Of a stretch of DNA of 64,000 bases, positions 50,361 to 59,527 are shown one piece after another (position 1 is the stretch's first letter; each line of letters begins with the position of its first letter). Below the pieces are notes generated by a model. That model searched no databases. It was not told the origin of the DNA and worked only from the letters and a program-made list of their open reading frames with translations. This DNA comes from Mesorhizobium sp. WSM2240 (GTDB taxonomy: Bacteria > Pseudomonadota > Alphaproteobacteria > Rhizobiales > Rhizobiaceae). The position numbers were made by a program, and so were the translations under genes. Location of the stretch: contig NZ_CP159253.1 of assembly GCF_040438645.1 (NCBI RefSeq), positions 496,001 to 560,000 of the forward strand, given 5' to 3'.

Positions 50361-50986
50361 GGCAGGTCCTTAGGCAGTTTCGCGACGGCGACACCCATCA
50401 TCGCCTCAGGCGTGACGAGAACCTCAAGTTCGGCCTCCGACAGGCCTTCCGTTCCTGCCGGTCGCTCCGGCACAACGAACCAGCGGATCTGGGCGCTCGA
50501 ATCCCAGACCTTGACCTCGATGTCCTTGGAGATGGGCAGGCCGAATTCAGCGAGCACGGCGCGCGGTTCTCGCGCGGCCCGGCTGCGGAAGGTCGGATCC
50601 TTGTACCAGTAGGGTGGCAGGCCCAGCACCGGCCAGGGGTAGCAGGAGCAGAGCGTGCAGATAATCAGATTGTGAACGCCTGGAGCATTGGCGACGGCTC
50701 GCATGTGTTCGCCCTCGGCGCCGGCCATGCCCTCCGGCAGCGCGAGTTCAGCAATCGCCTTTGGCGTATCTGCGATCAATCTCTCCTGAAAGGCCGGATC
50801 GAGCCAGGCGCGGGCGACAATCTTGGCGCCGTTGAAGGGGCCCATTTTGGTCTCGAAGAACTCGAGCACTGTATCTACTGTTCGATCGGTAATGATACCC
50901 TTCTTGATGAGCAAGGCTTCGAGCGCCCGCACGCGGGCGGCGCTGTATGCTTCTCGGTCTTCGCGATATTTGAAACGTTCCGACAT
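50354..50986 (-). CDS. nthA: Nitrile hydratase alpha subunit, cobalt type
   Basis: 210 aa. The metal-binding claw is I-C-T-L-C-S-C near residue 110. The Thr (not Ser) between the first two Cys is the mark of cobalt-type nitrile hydratases; the last two Cys are oxidised to sulfinic and sulfenic acid in the active enzyme. It is followed by YPWPVLGLPPYWYKDPTFRSRAAREPRAVLAEFG, typical of the family. It hydrates nitriles to amides. Order beta, alpha, activator as in cobalt-type clusters. Start MSERFKYRED. Confidence 0.92.
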   Translation of the reverse strand: MSERFKYREDREAYSAARVRALEALLIKKGIITDRTVDTVLEFFETKMGPFNGAKIVARAWLDPAFQERLIADTPKAIAELALPEGMAGAEGEHMRAVANAPGVHNLIICTLCSCYPWPVLGLPPYWYKDPTFRSRAAREPRAVLAEFGLPISKDIEVKVWDSSAQIRWFVVPERPAGTEGLSEAELEVLVTPEAMMGVAVAKLPKDLPC

Positions 50987-51009
50987 GTCGGTTTCCTCGA
51001 TGATTGTGT

Positions 51010-51753
51010 TCAGGCAGTCTTCTCGACAATCGCATCATCGACCGCTGCGACGTAGCGAGCGTAGAGGTCGGCATAGAGGCTGAAGTTCGGCTCCGAATTC
51101 CCCGGCCAGAGATCTGCTGGGTCAAAGCGCACGCAGTAGACGGCCATGGCCGGGCCTACACCGTCGGGACCGGTGTCGCAGAGATAGGCGTAGGCTCCGG
51201 GATAGATGGTCTCGACAGTACCGATCTTGTTGCGCAGATAGCCCGGCAGGCGGGTGTGCTCCAGGCTGGGAACGTCGTTGATCCTGACGGCGTCGCCTGC
51301 AGAAAATTCGACTGTCACAATCACGTCGCACTTTGGGCTGTCGCCTTCGACGAGATACTGGACCACGCGGTTATCGATCGTCGTGTCGCCTGCGGCAGGC
51401 AGCGGTTTGAACGGATCCTGATAATAGTCTTCCGTCAGCGCATCGAGTTCCTCGGCCGTGATGTAGCCGTGTTCGATGAAGTAGCCGGAAATGCCGCTGA
51501 GCCATTTTTCGTAGTACCGGAACTTGAAGTAGTCGAAAGGATTCAGGCCTTCGGCTCCCTTGCGAAGGTCCGCCCATGTCCAGACGGTGTTGAACAAGGA
51601 CGGCGTTGCCGGTAGCGGGAGTTGTGCGGACAGCGCCATCATAGCCGTGTGGATGCCAAAGATGCGGGCTTCCCACGGTTCGATGAAGACGCGGGTATCC
51701 GTGCTTACAGGACCAAGCCCTTCCAGTCCGCCAAGGTAATGCTGGAGTTTCAT
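51010..51753 (-). CDS. nthB: Nitrile hydratase beta subunit
   Basis: 247 aa, starting MKLQHYLGGLEGLGPV (beta subunits commonly start with a similar H-D-x-G-G). It has the family segments EPWEARIFGIHTAMMALS, NPFDYFKFRYYEKWLSGISGYF and, C-terminally, HTRLPGYLRNKIGTVETIYPGAYAYLCDT, the beta-barrel part that shapes the substrate pocket. It forms the alpha-beta dimer with the next gene and lies 23 bp before it. Confidence 0.92.
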   Translation of the reverse strand: MKLQHYLGGLEGLGPVSTDTRVFIEPWEARIFGIHTAMMALSAQLPLPATPSLFNTVWTWADLRKGAEGLNPFDYFKFRYYEKWLSGISGYFIEHGYITAEELDALTEDYYQDPFKPLPAAGDTTIDNRVVQYLVEGDSPKCDVIVTVEFSAGDAVRINDVPSLEHTRLPGYLRNKIGTVETIYPGAYAYLCDTGPDGVGPAMAVYCVRFDPADLWPGNSEPNFSLYADLYARYVAAVDDAIVEKTA

Positions 51754-51784
51754 AAGGATTTTCCTTGTCTTAAAGAATGATCGT

Positions 51785-52190
51785 TCAGACGGTCTTTGGC
51801 CGCGATCCGAACAGGCTGGTGTCCAACTGCGGAGCGTAGCGAAAGACGATAGTCAGCGGCATTTCAGCCATCGCGACGAACGTGGGATGAGACAAAGCCG
51901 ACGTCATCATCGTGGTGTCGGTTACAGCCGACGGGTTGACGAAAATGGCTGCAAACCGAGGGAGAACCGGCCCGAACTGAATAATGAGCAGTGTGATCGA
52001 TGCGATTGCGATGCCCGTCCAGTTGGAGACGAGCGACTTCATCAGTCTCGTTTGTCGGCCGCCGCAGGCGAAAAACGACGCCCATGCGATGAAGGTCACC
52101 AAGATTGGAACAGGAAAATTGTTGCCGTGATGTAAGTGTCGATCGTGCCAAAAACGCCAAGGCCGATGATCGCGCCAATATGGGCCGCAT
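51785..52190 (-). pseudogene. DUF1097-family membrane protein, two single-base deletions
   Basis: The ATG at 52190 with SD AGGAG starts M-R and then loses one base; the native frame would read AHIGAIIGLGVFGTIDTYITATIF. A second missing base near 52105 then gives PVPILVTFIAWASFFACGGRQT, continuing TGIAIASITLLIIQFGPVL to a hydrophobic end. DUF1097 proteins are small four-helix membrane proteins, often beside urea/amide or nitrile genes. Here it sits between CobW and nthB. Both lesions could be sequence errors. Confidence 0.6.
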
Positions 52191-52224
52191 GACGTCTTCT
52201 CCTTGTTTGTTATGAGGAAAGGGA

Positions 52225-53196
52225 TCACGTGCCGAGGGCAGAGGCGGGGAGAACGCAAGCTTCGAGCCCGCGGCGAAGTTCGGCTTCGTCCAGATCGCGG
52301 CCGATGAAAACGACCGCGGTCTGGCGGGGATCTCCGATCCAGGGTTTTCCGGGTCGGCCTTCAAGCGTCATGTGGACGCCATGAAAAACATAGCGGCGCG
52401 CTTCGCCAGCGAAATTCACGATGCCCTTCATGCGCAAGATGTCGGCGCCTCTGGCCTGCACGAGGCGGTTCAGCCAGCCGCTGAAACCGGCCGGATCAAG
52501 CGGCTGGTTTTCCCGAAGCGCTATACAGGTGATCGACTGGTCGTGTTCATGCTCATGGTCCTCGAGGATCGATGGTTCGATCGAAAGGATGTTCTTGAGG
52601 TCGAATGCGCCAAGATCGAGAACGTCATCCATCGAAATCGCACAGGCTTCAGTGTTGACGATCCGAGCCAGCGGATTGAGCTGCCTGATCTTGTTTTCCG
52701 TCCGGAGGATATCGGCGTCTGTCACGAGATCGGTCTTATTGAGCAGAATGAGGTCAGCGAAGCCGATCTGCTCGACTGCCTCATCCTGCGTCAGCTGCTG
52801 CGCAACATGCTGTGCATCCACCACGGTGATGATCGCATCGAGCTCGACGCGTTGCGAGAGGACTTCATCAAGGATGAAGGATTGGATGACCGGGGCGGGA
52901 TCGGCCAGACCGGAGGTCTCAATGACGATGCGATCGAAAGGGCGACCGGATTGCAGGATACCATGAAGCGCGTCGATCAGGTCATCCCTAACCGTGCAGC
53001 AAATGCAGCCGTTGTTCAGCTCGACGACATCATCTGTTGTCTCGACGACCAGCTTTCCGTCTATGCCGACCTCGCCATACTCGTTGACGATAACGGCTAT
53101 GCGTTCGCCATCGCGTTCAGAGAGGAGGCGGTTAAGAAGCGTCGTCTTGCCCGAGCCGAGGAAGCCGGTCAGAATCGTTGCTTTAAGCTTCTTCAT
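52225..53196 (-). CDS. CobW/P47K-family GTPase, nitrile hydratase metallochaperone
   Basis: 323 aa. P-loop [15 protein letters not shown] at about 10-24, switch CxCC motif [15 protein letters not shown] near 65, [11 protein letters not shown] near 90, and LLNKTDLV. The C-terminal half has the CobW_C domain ([23 protein letters not shown]) with a preceding His-rich stretch (DHEHEHD) that could hold metal. P47K-like proteins activate iron-type nitrile hydratases; a cobalt-type enzyme with both CobW and a P14K-type activator is unusual. The SD is GGGAAAGAAA before the ATG at 53196. Confidence 0.88.
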   Translation of the reverse strand: MKKLKATILTGFLGSGKTTLLNRLLSERDGERIAVIVNEYGEVGIDGKLVVETTDDVVELNNGCICCTVRDDLIDALHGILQSGRPFDRIVIETSGLADPAPVIQSFILDEVLSQRVELDAIITVVDAQHVAQQLTQDEAVEQIGFADLILLNKTDLVTDADILRTENKIRQLNPLARIVNTEACAISMDDVLDLGAFDLKNILSIEPSILEDHEHEHDQSITCIALRENQPLDPAGFSGWLNRLVQARGADILRMKGIVNFAGEARRYVFHGVHMTLEGRPGKPWIGDPRQTAVVFIGRDLDEAELRRGLEACVLPASALGT

Positions 53197-53430
53197 TTTC
53201 TTTCCCAAAGCTAAAGGCAACACTTAAATCAGCCCGATCTATCAGGATCAGGAGGATGATCCGTGTTGCAGTCGAAAATATCGCCGCTCGGAGGCGGTTG
53301 CTGACGATGATTCCTGGACGGAGGCGCTCTGCATTCAACGGGCCGAGCCAAATGGGGCCTGGCGCTCGAGGAGCCTTTGGCGAACCATCCGTCTGGCGTC
53401 TCGATCGGTTTTCGGTCGAGCGGCGTTCTC

Positions 53431-53470
53431 AAAAAAGCAAATCGCGGCGCCGCATACGCGACGCCGCGAT
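53431..53470 (-). terminator. Intrinsic terminator after the MHS transporter
   Basis: ATCGCGGCG/CGCCGCGAT (9-bp stem with 12-nt loop) followed on the minus strand by a T6 run (53431-53436), 7 bp past the transporter stop. It would separate transporter transcripts from the CobW/nitrile hydratase genes, which then need their own promoter in 53200-53430. Confidence 0.7.
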
Positions 53471-53476
53471 GATCGA

Positions 53477-55099
53477 TTACGTCTTGAGGTCGCGGCCGCG
53501 CGTCTCCGGCAGAAGGAAAGCGCCAACCACCGAAGTCAAACCGGCGATTGCGACGGTGTACCAGAGACCGCCGAAGATATTTCCGGTCGACAGCACGACG
53601 GCCGTTGCCACAAAGGGAGCAAATCCGCCGATCCAGCCATTGCCGAGCTGCAGCGCTACCGAAACGCCGCTATATCGGATCCGAACAGGAAAGAGTTCGA
53701 CCAGAAGCGCCCCGAGCGGCCCGTACACCATGGTCGCCAGGAAGACCAGGCTGAAGAGGATGGTGACGACCATTGAACCGTTCGGCTGAACGGGCGTACC
53801 GGCTGCCGGCATCCCCTTTTCGGAGAGGCCCGCGAGGAGATCGCCCTCGCTAAAGGGCTTTGCCTCTTCGCTGTTGATCTGGAATCTGAGCGGCTGGTTG
53901 TCGTTTTTCACTGTATAGGGCACAGCCTTTGCAGTGAGCAGTGCCTTCACTTTCTGGCATTGCGTCGTCGTCTGCGGGCTGAACAATTGCCCAACGAAAG
54001 ACTGATCGTGGCTGCAATCGTTGCCGACCAAAAGCACGGATGTCTTCGAGCGGAATTCCGCCAGCGCAGGGTTACCGTATGTCGCCAGCCCCTGAAACAG
54101 CGGCATGATCAGCAGTGCGGAGAGAGCGCATCCCGTTACGACGATCCATTTTCGACCAATCCTGTCGGAGAGCCAGCCGAAAAACAGGAAGAACGGCGTG
54201 CCGAGCGTTAGCGCGACCAGAAGGTAGAAGTTCGCCTGGTCATGCGTCATCTTAAGCGTGGTGGTCATGAAGTACAGGCTGTAGAAGTGGCCGGTGTACC
54301 AGACGACTGCCTGACCGGCGACGACACCGAAGATCGCAACCAGCACTAGGCGCAGGTTCTTGCCGTCCGCGAAGGTGTCGGCGATCGGATTTTTCGAGCC
54401 CTTGCCCTGCGCCTTCATCTCTTGGAAGACCGGCGATTCGTGCAGTTTGAGGCGGATATAGAGCGAGAGGACCAAGAGCAGGATCGATCCGATGAAGGGT
54501 ATGCGCCAGCCCCAGCTCGCAAAATCTTCCGCCGATAGGGAAGCCCGGCACAGGACGATCACGATCAACGACAGGAACAGGCCGAGCGTTGCTGTGATCT
54601 GGATCCAGCTTGTTGTAAAACCTCGCCGATCGAAGTCAGAGTGCTCCGCCACATAGGTGACCGCACCACCGAACTCGCCGCCAACTGCCAGCCCCTGCAG
54701 CAGACGCAGTCCCACCAGCAAAGCAGGAGCCGCCCAGCCGATGGATTCGTAGGTCGGCAACAGTCCGATGGCCGCAGTGGCAAGGCCCATCAACAGCATC
54801 GTGACGAGGAAGGTTTTCTTTCGGCCGACAAGGTCACCGAGCCGGCCGAACACGATTGCCCCAAATGGGCGAAGCACAAAACCTGCCCCGAAGGTCGCGA
54901 GCGCTGCAAGCAAAGCCGCCGTCTCATTTCCCTGCGGGAAGAACAAGGTACTGAAGAAGGCGGCCAGCGAGCCGTAGATGAAAAAGTCGTACCATTCGAA
55001 CACGGTCCCGAGTGCGGCTGCGAACACGGTACGTTTCGTGCTCACTCCCGGAGCGTCAGCTTGCGGGGAAACCGTTGACGTCATTTCATGAACAGACAT
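53477..55099 (-). CDS. MHS-family MFS transporter
   Basis: 540 aa with 12 spans. MHS marks are LGTVFEWYDFFIYGSLAAFF near the start, GAIVFGRLGDLVGRKKTF in loop 2-3, and GLRLLQGLAVGGEFGGAVTYVAEH. A long periplasmic loop (about residues 355-430) with two Cys is longer than in most members. MHS carriers are proton symporters for small carboxylates and zwitterions. The position between the nitrile hydratase and hydrolase genes suggests uptake of a nitrile, amide or acid. The start at 55099 has GGAGGCTAGCC. Confidence 0.9.
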   Translation of the reverse strand: MSVHEMTSTVSPQADAPGVSTKRTVFAAALGTVFEWYDFFIYGSLAAFFSTLFFPQGNETAALLAALATFGAGFVLRPFGAIVFGRLGDLVGRKKTFLVTMLLMGLATAAIGLLPTYESIGWAAPALLVGLRLLQGLAVGGEFGGAVTYVAEHSDFDRRGFTTSWIQITATLGLFLSLIVIVLCRASLSAEDFASWGWRIPFIGSILLLVLSLYIRLKLHESPVFQEMKAQGKGSKNPIADTFADGKNLRLVLVAIFGVVAGQAVVWYTGHFYSLYFMTTTLKMTHDQANFYLLVALTLGTPFFLFFGWLSDRIGRKWIVVTGCALSALLIMPLFQGLATYGNPALAEFRSKTSVLLVGNDCSHDQSFVGQLFSPQTTTQCQKVKALLTAKAVPYTVKNDNQPLRFQINSEEAKPFSEGDLLAGLSEKGMPAAGTPVQPNGSMVVTILFSLVFLATMVYGPLGALLVELFPVRIRYSGVSVALQLGNGWIGGFAPFVATAVVLSTGNIFGGLWYTVAIAGLTSVVGAFLLPETRGRDLKT

Positions 55100-55113
55100 G
55101 GCTAGCCTCCCCC

Positions 55114-55941
55114 TCAAACAGCTTGACGTGAAAGGCTTTCGCCTCCCACATGCGATAGACGGTCGTCGCAGGCATCAAGAAAGTCGGCAAGGACTCGATT
55201 GAATGCCCGTGGCTGCTCGAGCATGGGAAAGTGACCCGCATCGGAAATGACCTCAAGGCGGCTTCCCGGAATGCCCTCGGCGAGGCTGACGGATTCGCCT
55301 GGAGGGGTGATAATGTCTTCTTTTCCGACCACGACAAGCGTCGGCACAGAAATCTCACCAAGATGGTCGCGGCTGTCCGACGCGTTCAATGAGGCAATTG
55401 CTTCACGCGCCACGAATGCCGGTGTTTGCGCGACCTCTGTCTTGGCGAAATCGACGAGCTCGGAGTCTGCCGCACTTCCGAACGACCGTTCGATGACATT
55501 CTGGCTCGCCTGGACGATGCCAAGTTCATCGATCGCCTTGAGCACATTGTCGACGTTGACGTCTTCCCCAAGCCCATGGGGCGTGGCCCCGACGAGGACG
55601 AGCGCCCGCACACGCCGCGGATGAGCAAGGGTGAAACGTTGTGCCACCGTTCCTCCCATCGAAAGGCCGACCAGAATGGCCTCGTCGATATCGAGCGCCC
55701 GATAGACTTCCAGGACGTCGTCCGCGAAAGCTTCGACCGTGTAGTTGCGCCCTTCAGGTCTGGGCGAAACACCATGTCCCGGCAGGTTGATACGGATGAC
55801 TTTGTGCCGGGTCGAGAAAGCGTCGACCTGCTCGCGCCAAAATTCCGAGGTGGTCGTAAATCCGTGTACGAATACGAGTGGCGAACCGGCGCCCGACACC
55901 CGGACGATCGTGTCGCGAATTTCAAGTGTTTCGATAAGCAT
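55114..55941 (-). CDS. Alpha/beta hydrolase
   Basis: 275 aa. Oxyanion region VFVHGFTTTSEFW near residue 25; nucleophile Ser in VGLSMGGTVAQ near 93; acid in VVGKEDIITPP near 210; catalytic His in SDAGHFPMLEQ near 240, giving a complete triad. The size and LPGHGVSPRPEG loop fit esterase/C-C hydrolase-like members. It is the first gene after the sigma54 promoter, upstream of the transporter. As no amidase is found here, it might take the amide or ester step, but this is inference. Confidence 0.85.
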   Translation of the reverse strand: MLIETLEIRDTIVRVSGAGSPLVFVHGFTTTSEFWREQVDAFSTRHKVIRINLPGHGVSPRPEGRNYTVEAFADDVLEVYRALDIDEAILVGLSMGGTVAQRFTLAHPRRVRALVLVGATPHGLGEDVNVDNVLKAIDELGIVQASQNVIERSFGSAADSELVDFAKTEVAQTPAFVAREAIASLNASDSRDHLGEISVPTLVVVGKEDIITPPGESVSLAEGIPGSRLEVISDAGHFPMLEQPRAFNRVLADFLDACDDRLSHVGGESLSRQAV

Positions 55942-55983
55942 CTTTCATGCTCCCCTTTGGGTTTTTTTTACATAGGAGATATC

Positions 55984-55998
55984 GCAAGGGGCGGGCCA
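55984..55998 (-). promoter_or_regulatory. Sigma54 (-24/-12) promoter for the hydrolase/nitrile hydratase genes
   Basis: The minus strand reads TGGCCCG-CCCC-TTGC, with GG at -24 and GC at -12 spaced correctly, one base from the usual TGGCACG-N4-TTGC. It is 43 bp upstream of the hydrolase ATG and divergent from a sigma54 activator gene, which makes the call strong. Confidence 0.7.
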
Positions 55999-56107
55999 GA
56001 TCTGCGCATTCCAATAAATGCGTCACTTAACGCTTTGGAAATACACGACGATTTCGAAACTCGCTGCGCCTATCGGAATTTGCTTGCAGGCAGGTGCCTA
56101 TGTACGA

Positions 56108-56147
56108 TGTCTCTTTTTGTTGCGTGGCATGTATCACTAAAGAGACA
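56108..56147. promoter_or_regulatory. Upstream activator inverted repeat
   Basis: TGTCTCTTT (56108-56116) and AAAGAGACA (56139-56147) form a perfect 9-bp inverted repeat with a 22-nt spacer, about 110-160 bp upstream of the sigma54 promoter, where enhancer-binding proteins sit. The divergent regulator begins 49 bp to the right. Confidence 0.55.
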
Positions 56148-56195
56148 GTATCTGTATGATCGCCTAACCTAGGCTCAACATGTCAGGCGAGTAAG

Positions 56196-57548
56196 ATGAC
56201 GCTTCCGGAATGGTTTGCAGGCTCCTCGGAAGAAGCCAACTTCCTACGTCTCGTTCTCGATCATGTGTCCGACTGCCTCGTTGCAGTCGACACGGAAGGG
56301 ACGATTGTCCTGATCAATGAGCCCTACTGCCGCTTGCTCGGTGGTGAGGCCGATGATTTTCGGGGGCGACACATTACTGATGTTGTCGGGCCGCAGACCA
56401 AGCTGCACTTCGTTGCTCGAGGCATCGGCACCCATATCGGCTACCCGCTCGAGGTGCGAGGCCACAAATTGGTGACGAAGCAAGTGCCGGTGCAAAGGGA
56501 TGGCAGGATTATTGGCGCCGTCGGCCTTGCCCTCTTCTCGGACTTTGACGCCTTGAAGAAGACCTATAGCCGCATATCGAAGGCGGAGCTTGCCATTCCG
56601 CCGAGCGAGAGGTCGTGGCAATCGAAGTTCGGAGTGGATGACATCATCGGAAAGGGCGCAACGATGGAAGCCTATCGGGACGCCCTCAATCTTGCGGCGG
56701 AATATGAATTGCCCGTGATGATTTCGGGCGAGACCGGTGCCGGTAAAGAGCTTGCGTCGCATGTGATCCACGCAATCTCGGACAGATGCACCGGCCCCTT
56801 CGTATGGGTCAACTGCGCTTCCATCCCGGGCGAGCTTATAGATGCCGAACTCTTCGGTTATGAAGGTGGTGCTTTTACGGGCGCACGGAGCCAGGGCAAG
56901 CCGGGCAAGTTCGAGCTTGCCGCGGGCGGCACGCTGTTCCTGGACGAGATCGGGGACATGCCGCTCGCACTGCAGGGCAGTTTGCTACGCGTTCTTCAGG
57001 CCGACGAGATCGTGCGCGTTGGGGGCACGAAGCCGGTCAACGTTGACGTCCGCATTATATGCGCCACCAACAAACCTCTTCTTGAGCTGGTTCAAGCCGG
57101 TCGCTTCCGTGAGGACCTCTACCACCGGCTGAATGTGCTGCCGATAAAAGTTCCTGCGTTGAGGGAAAGGGAAGATGTCTCCTATCTTGCTGAGCACGTC
57201 CTGACCCGCATCGCCAGCCGGCTTGGAAAGCCGGCGCCAAATCTGACGGCAGAAGATTACAAACTCCTGCTCGCTTACAGATGGCCGGGCAACGTTCGCG
57301 AGCTGGAAAACGCGCTAACGCGGATGATTGTGAATGGCAAGCTGTCCATCTCCTTGCAGGAAACTCCCTCGACAGCAGCTCACGTCAACACGGAGATTCC
57401 CCTCAAGAGTAGAGTACGGTTCGAGATGGATGCAGCACTTCGTACTGCTTTAGAACAGACCGGGGGGAACAAACGGCGTGCCGCCGAGATGCTCGGCATC
57501 AGCCGTGCGCAGCTTTACCGCCTGCTGAAGCACCAGAACTCGGAATAG
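56196..57548 (+). CDS. Sigma54-dependent transcriptional activator (PAS-AAA-Fis)
   Basis: 450 aa. N-terminal PAS sensor at about 15-120 (DCLVAVDTEGTIVLINEPYCRLLGGEADDF); AAA+ domain from about 155 with Walker A GETGAGKELASHVIH, the sigma54-contacting loop GAFTGA and Walker B GGTLFLDEIGDM; C-terminal Fis helix-turn-helix (GGNKRRAAEMLGISRAQLYRLLK). The presence of GAFTGA shows a true sigma54 activator. It is divergent from the hydrolase and nitrile hydratase genes and is likely their activator via the inverted repeat at 56108. The PAS ligand is unknown. Confidence 0.92.
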   Translation: MTLPEWFAGSSEEANFLRLVLDHVSDCLVAVDTEGTIVLINEPYCRLLGGEADDFRGRHITDVVGPQTKLHFVARGIGTHIGYPLEVRGHKLVTKQVPVQRDGRIIGAVGLALFSDFDALKKTYSRISKAELAIPPSERSWQSKFGVDDIIGKGATMEAYRDALNLAAEYELPVMISGETGAGKELASHVIHAISDRCTGPFVWVNCASIPGELIDAELFGYEGGAFTGARSQGKPGKFELAAGGTLFLDEIGDMPLALQGSLLRVLQADEIVRVGGTKPVNVDVRIICATNKPLLELVQAGRFREDLYHRLNVLPIKVPALREREDVSYLAEHVLTRIASRLGKPAPNLTAEDYKLLLAYRWPGNVRELENALTRMIVNGKLSISLQETPSTAAHVNTEIPLKSRVRFEMDAALRTALEQTGGNKRRAAEMLGISRAQLYRLLKHQNSE

Positions 57549-57639
57549 CGGGGATTGCTGGGTACGAACGTGCTCGCACGCTGCGTCGCGGTGCCACTAC
57601 CCAAACACTATCTCCCATTTTGGCTTTACCCGCTATCGG

Positions 57640-57750
57640 AAATCCAGAGCCCGCAGGAGATCTTCGATCACGTCCTCAGCATTCGCAAGTCCAACTGAGC
57701 ATTGAATGACGTCGTCCAACAGCGTCACGAAGAGCCCGCTTCCCCCCATC
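57640..57750 (-). pseudogene. Cys/Met-metabolism PLP enzyme, C-terminal remnant
   Basis: The minus strand reads DVIQCSVGLANAEDVIEDLLRALDF and stops. This is the typical last 25 residues of cystathionine gamma-synthase/methionine gamma-lyase family enzymes (VRLSVGLE...). The rest of the gene is absent, and its loss borders the XRE-cupin regulator. Confidence 0.5.
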
Positions 57751-57770
57751 GTTCGTGGAATCGCCAATCG

Positions 57771-58331
57771 CTACGGGTTGGTTCTCACCCGCGGCCGCTG
57801 CAGTTCCGCCACAGCCATCACGAAACGCAGTTCTTCATCCCCGCAGTTCATATAGGCATGCTTGTCCTCAGTACGGGCCAGAACCGATGAACCAGCTGCA
57901 ACGACATGCTCGCTGTCGGCCAGTTTCAACGTGAGTACGCCTGACTCCACATTTAACAGCTCGAGTGTTCCCGGCGAATGCCCTGGCGATTCGAACATTT
58001 CTCCCGGAGAAAGAACCCTGCGCCAGAGCTCGATTTCATCAGGTGCGTGCGTTCCGACTAGAAGCGTCGCGCTGCCTCCCTTGCGGCCGCGCCAGAGCGT
58101 CGAGGCGTCTTCGGGTGGAACGATCCGCACCGGCACGCTCGCTGCCACCCCGACGAAATCCGCCACCGAAACACCCAAGGCGGTCGCTGCTCTGCAGTCG
58201 ATTGCGATGCTGGGATTGGCTGTTCCCTTTTCGATCTCGACGAGCATGCCTTTGCTTACACCGGATTTTCGAGACAGTTCATCGAGCGTTAGCCCGCTTC
58301 GACGCCTGAAGGTCTTTAGATTTTGAGACAC
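57771..58331 (-). CDS. XRE-cupin transcriptional regulator
   Basis: About 187 aa from the internal GTG at 58331. N-terminal helix-turn-helix (NLKTFRRRSGLTLDELSRKSGVSKGMLVEIEKG, about 3-55), then a C-terminal cupin (IELWRRVLSPGEMFESPGHSPGTLELLNVESGVLTLKL) that would bind a small ligand. An ATG at about 58399 with MDKKVNIY would fuse in frame if the (AT)n run at 58371-58382 were one AT longer, so the present start is uncertain. Related regulators control neighbouring amino acid genes; the PLP remnant beside it may be its former target. Confidence 0.75.
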   Translation of the reverse strand: MSQNLKTFRRRSGLTLDELSRKSGVSKGMLVEIEKGTANPSIAIDCRAATALGVSVADFVGVAASVPVRIVPPEDASTLWRGRKGGSATLLVGTHAPDEIELWRRVLSPGEMFESPGHSPGTLELLNVESGVLTLKLADSEHVVAAGSSVLARTEDKHAYMNCGDEELRFVMAVAELQRPRVRTNP

Positions 58332-58406
58332 GGTCGCGCTGAGGCGTTCAACATCGCCGACCGCCTCGGTCGATATATATATTGACTTTCTTGTCCATGG
58401 GGACTC

Positions 58407-58860
58407 TTGGGAGAGGCTTGCGAGTTCACGCGCATGGGGAGAACCTGTCTGGGGATGTCCATCTTGCCAAGTTGGGCAGAGGCGTATAGCCGCTTCTGGG
58501 CAAAGCCGAACCGGACACCCTGCTCGGCTCGGGCTCTGAGAAGGCGGGTGGAAAAAGACGGCTGTCTTCCGTCGATCAATCCCCTCGTCGACCTCTACAA
58601 TGCGGTGAGCCTGCGTTTTGCGGTGCCGGTTGGAGGCGAGAATTTCGATGCCTATGTCGGAAATCCACGGTTGTCGATCGCCGACGGAACGGAGGCCTTC
58701 GACACGGTTATGAACGGCGAGGCAATCATCGAACACCCCGCCAAGGGCGAGGTCATTTGGCGCGACGACGACGGGGTCACGTACCGCCGGTGGAACTGGC
58801 GGCAGGGTTCGCGTACGCGGTTGGAGGCGATCGGCGACATATCACCGCCGAAAGGGCGGA
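58407..58860 (+). pseudogene. B3/4-domain protein remnant
   Basis: The plus strand reads AEAYSRFWAKPNRTPCSARALRRRVEKDG, LVDLYNAVSLRFAVPVGGENFDAYVG, and VIWRDDDGVTYRRWNWRQGSRT. This is the B3/4 (phenylalanyl-tRNA synthetase beta-like) domain of stand-alone proteins. The N-terminal helix and the C-terminal part are missing; downstream sequence belongs to an IS110 remnant. Its reading direction is opposite to the XRE gene. Confidence 0.6.
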
Positions 58861-58867
58861 TCTTACT

Positions 58868-59418
58868 TCATGCTTGGCTGGTGATCACGCGGTCGCCTCC
58901 TCCTTCGACCAGCGGAATTCGATGCCGTCGATCCAGATCCGATGCATGATCACAGCCAGTTTGCGGGCGGCGGCCACTCGGGCTTTCTTGCTGCCTATCC
59001 GGCGCGCCAGGCGCGCGCCCCACGCTTTCAGGGCAGACCATCTGGCGACCCGTGCCAACAGAGTGCCGATGAGCGGACAAAGCGTGCTGGATCATCCACC
59101 GCCGTGACGAAGCTGACGGCGGTCAAGCTAACGACGGCGCTACTCGCACCGCAACGCCATCCGCGCCGCAGCATCGCACCAATCACCGTCTCCAGAGTAA
59201 TGTGCCCTGCTGTTGGTTTTGGGATGCACGCCTCAAACTTTCCACGATTGACCGCTCCGACCTCCGTAACCGCGCAGGATCCCAAGATGCTCAGTCAACG
59301 GACCAGTGCCTCGGGCTCGCTGGCGATCTTGACCTCGCGCACGATCCTTCCGGTCGTGTCCACCATGCCGACGCTGCTCTCTCCCAGCGAGGCATCGATT
59401 ATCACGGAGTGTTCCATG
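58868..59418 (-). pseudogene. IS110-family transposase remnant
   Basis: The N-terminal end reads EHSVIIDASLGESSVGMVDTTGRIVREVKIASEPEALV and then stops; the C-terminal end reads [41 protein letters not shown]. Both are IS110 features (DEDD domain start; transposase_20 end). About two thirds of the middle is missing and the parts are in different frames. Confidence 0.65.
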
Positions 59419-59527
59419 GCCCAACTTAAACACCGCGAATTGGAAAGCGCTGGTGTTTCAATGTGTTGAGGGCGTGCGCAGGGTTGTTAGCACTACGAAG
59501 CGCTCGAGGGAGGGTTCCGAAGCCGGC

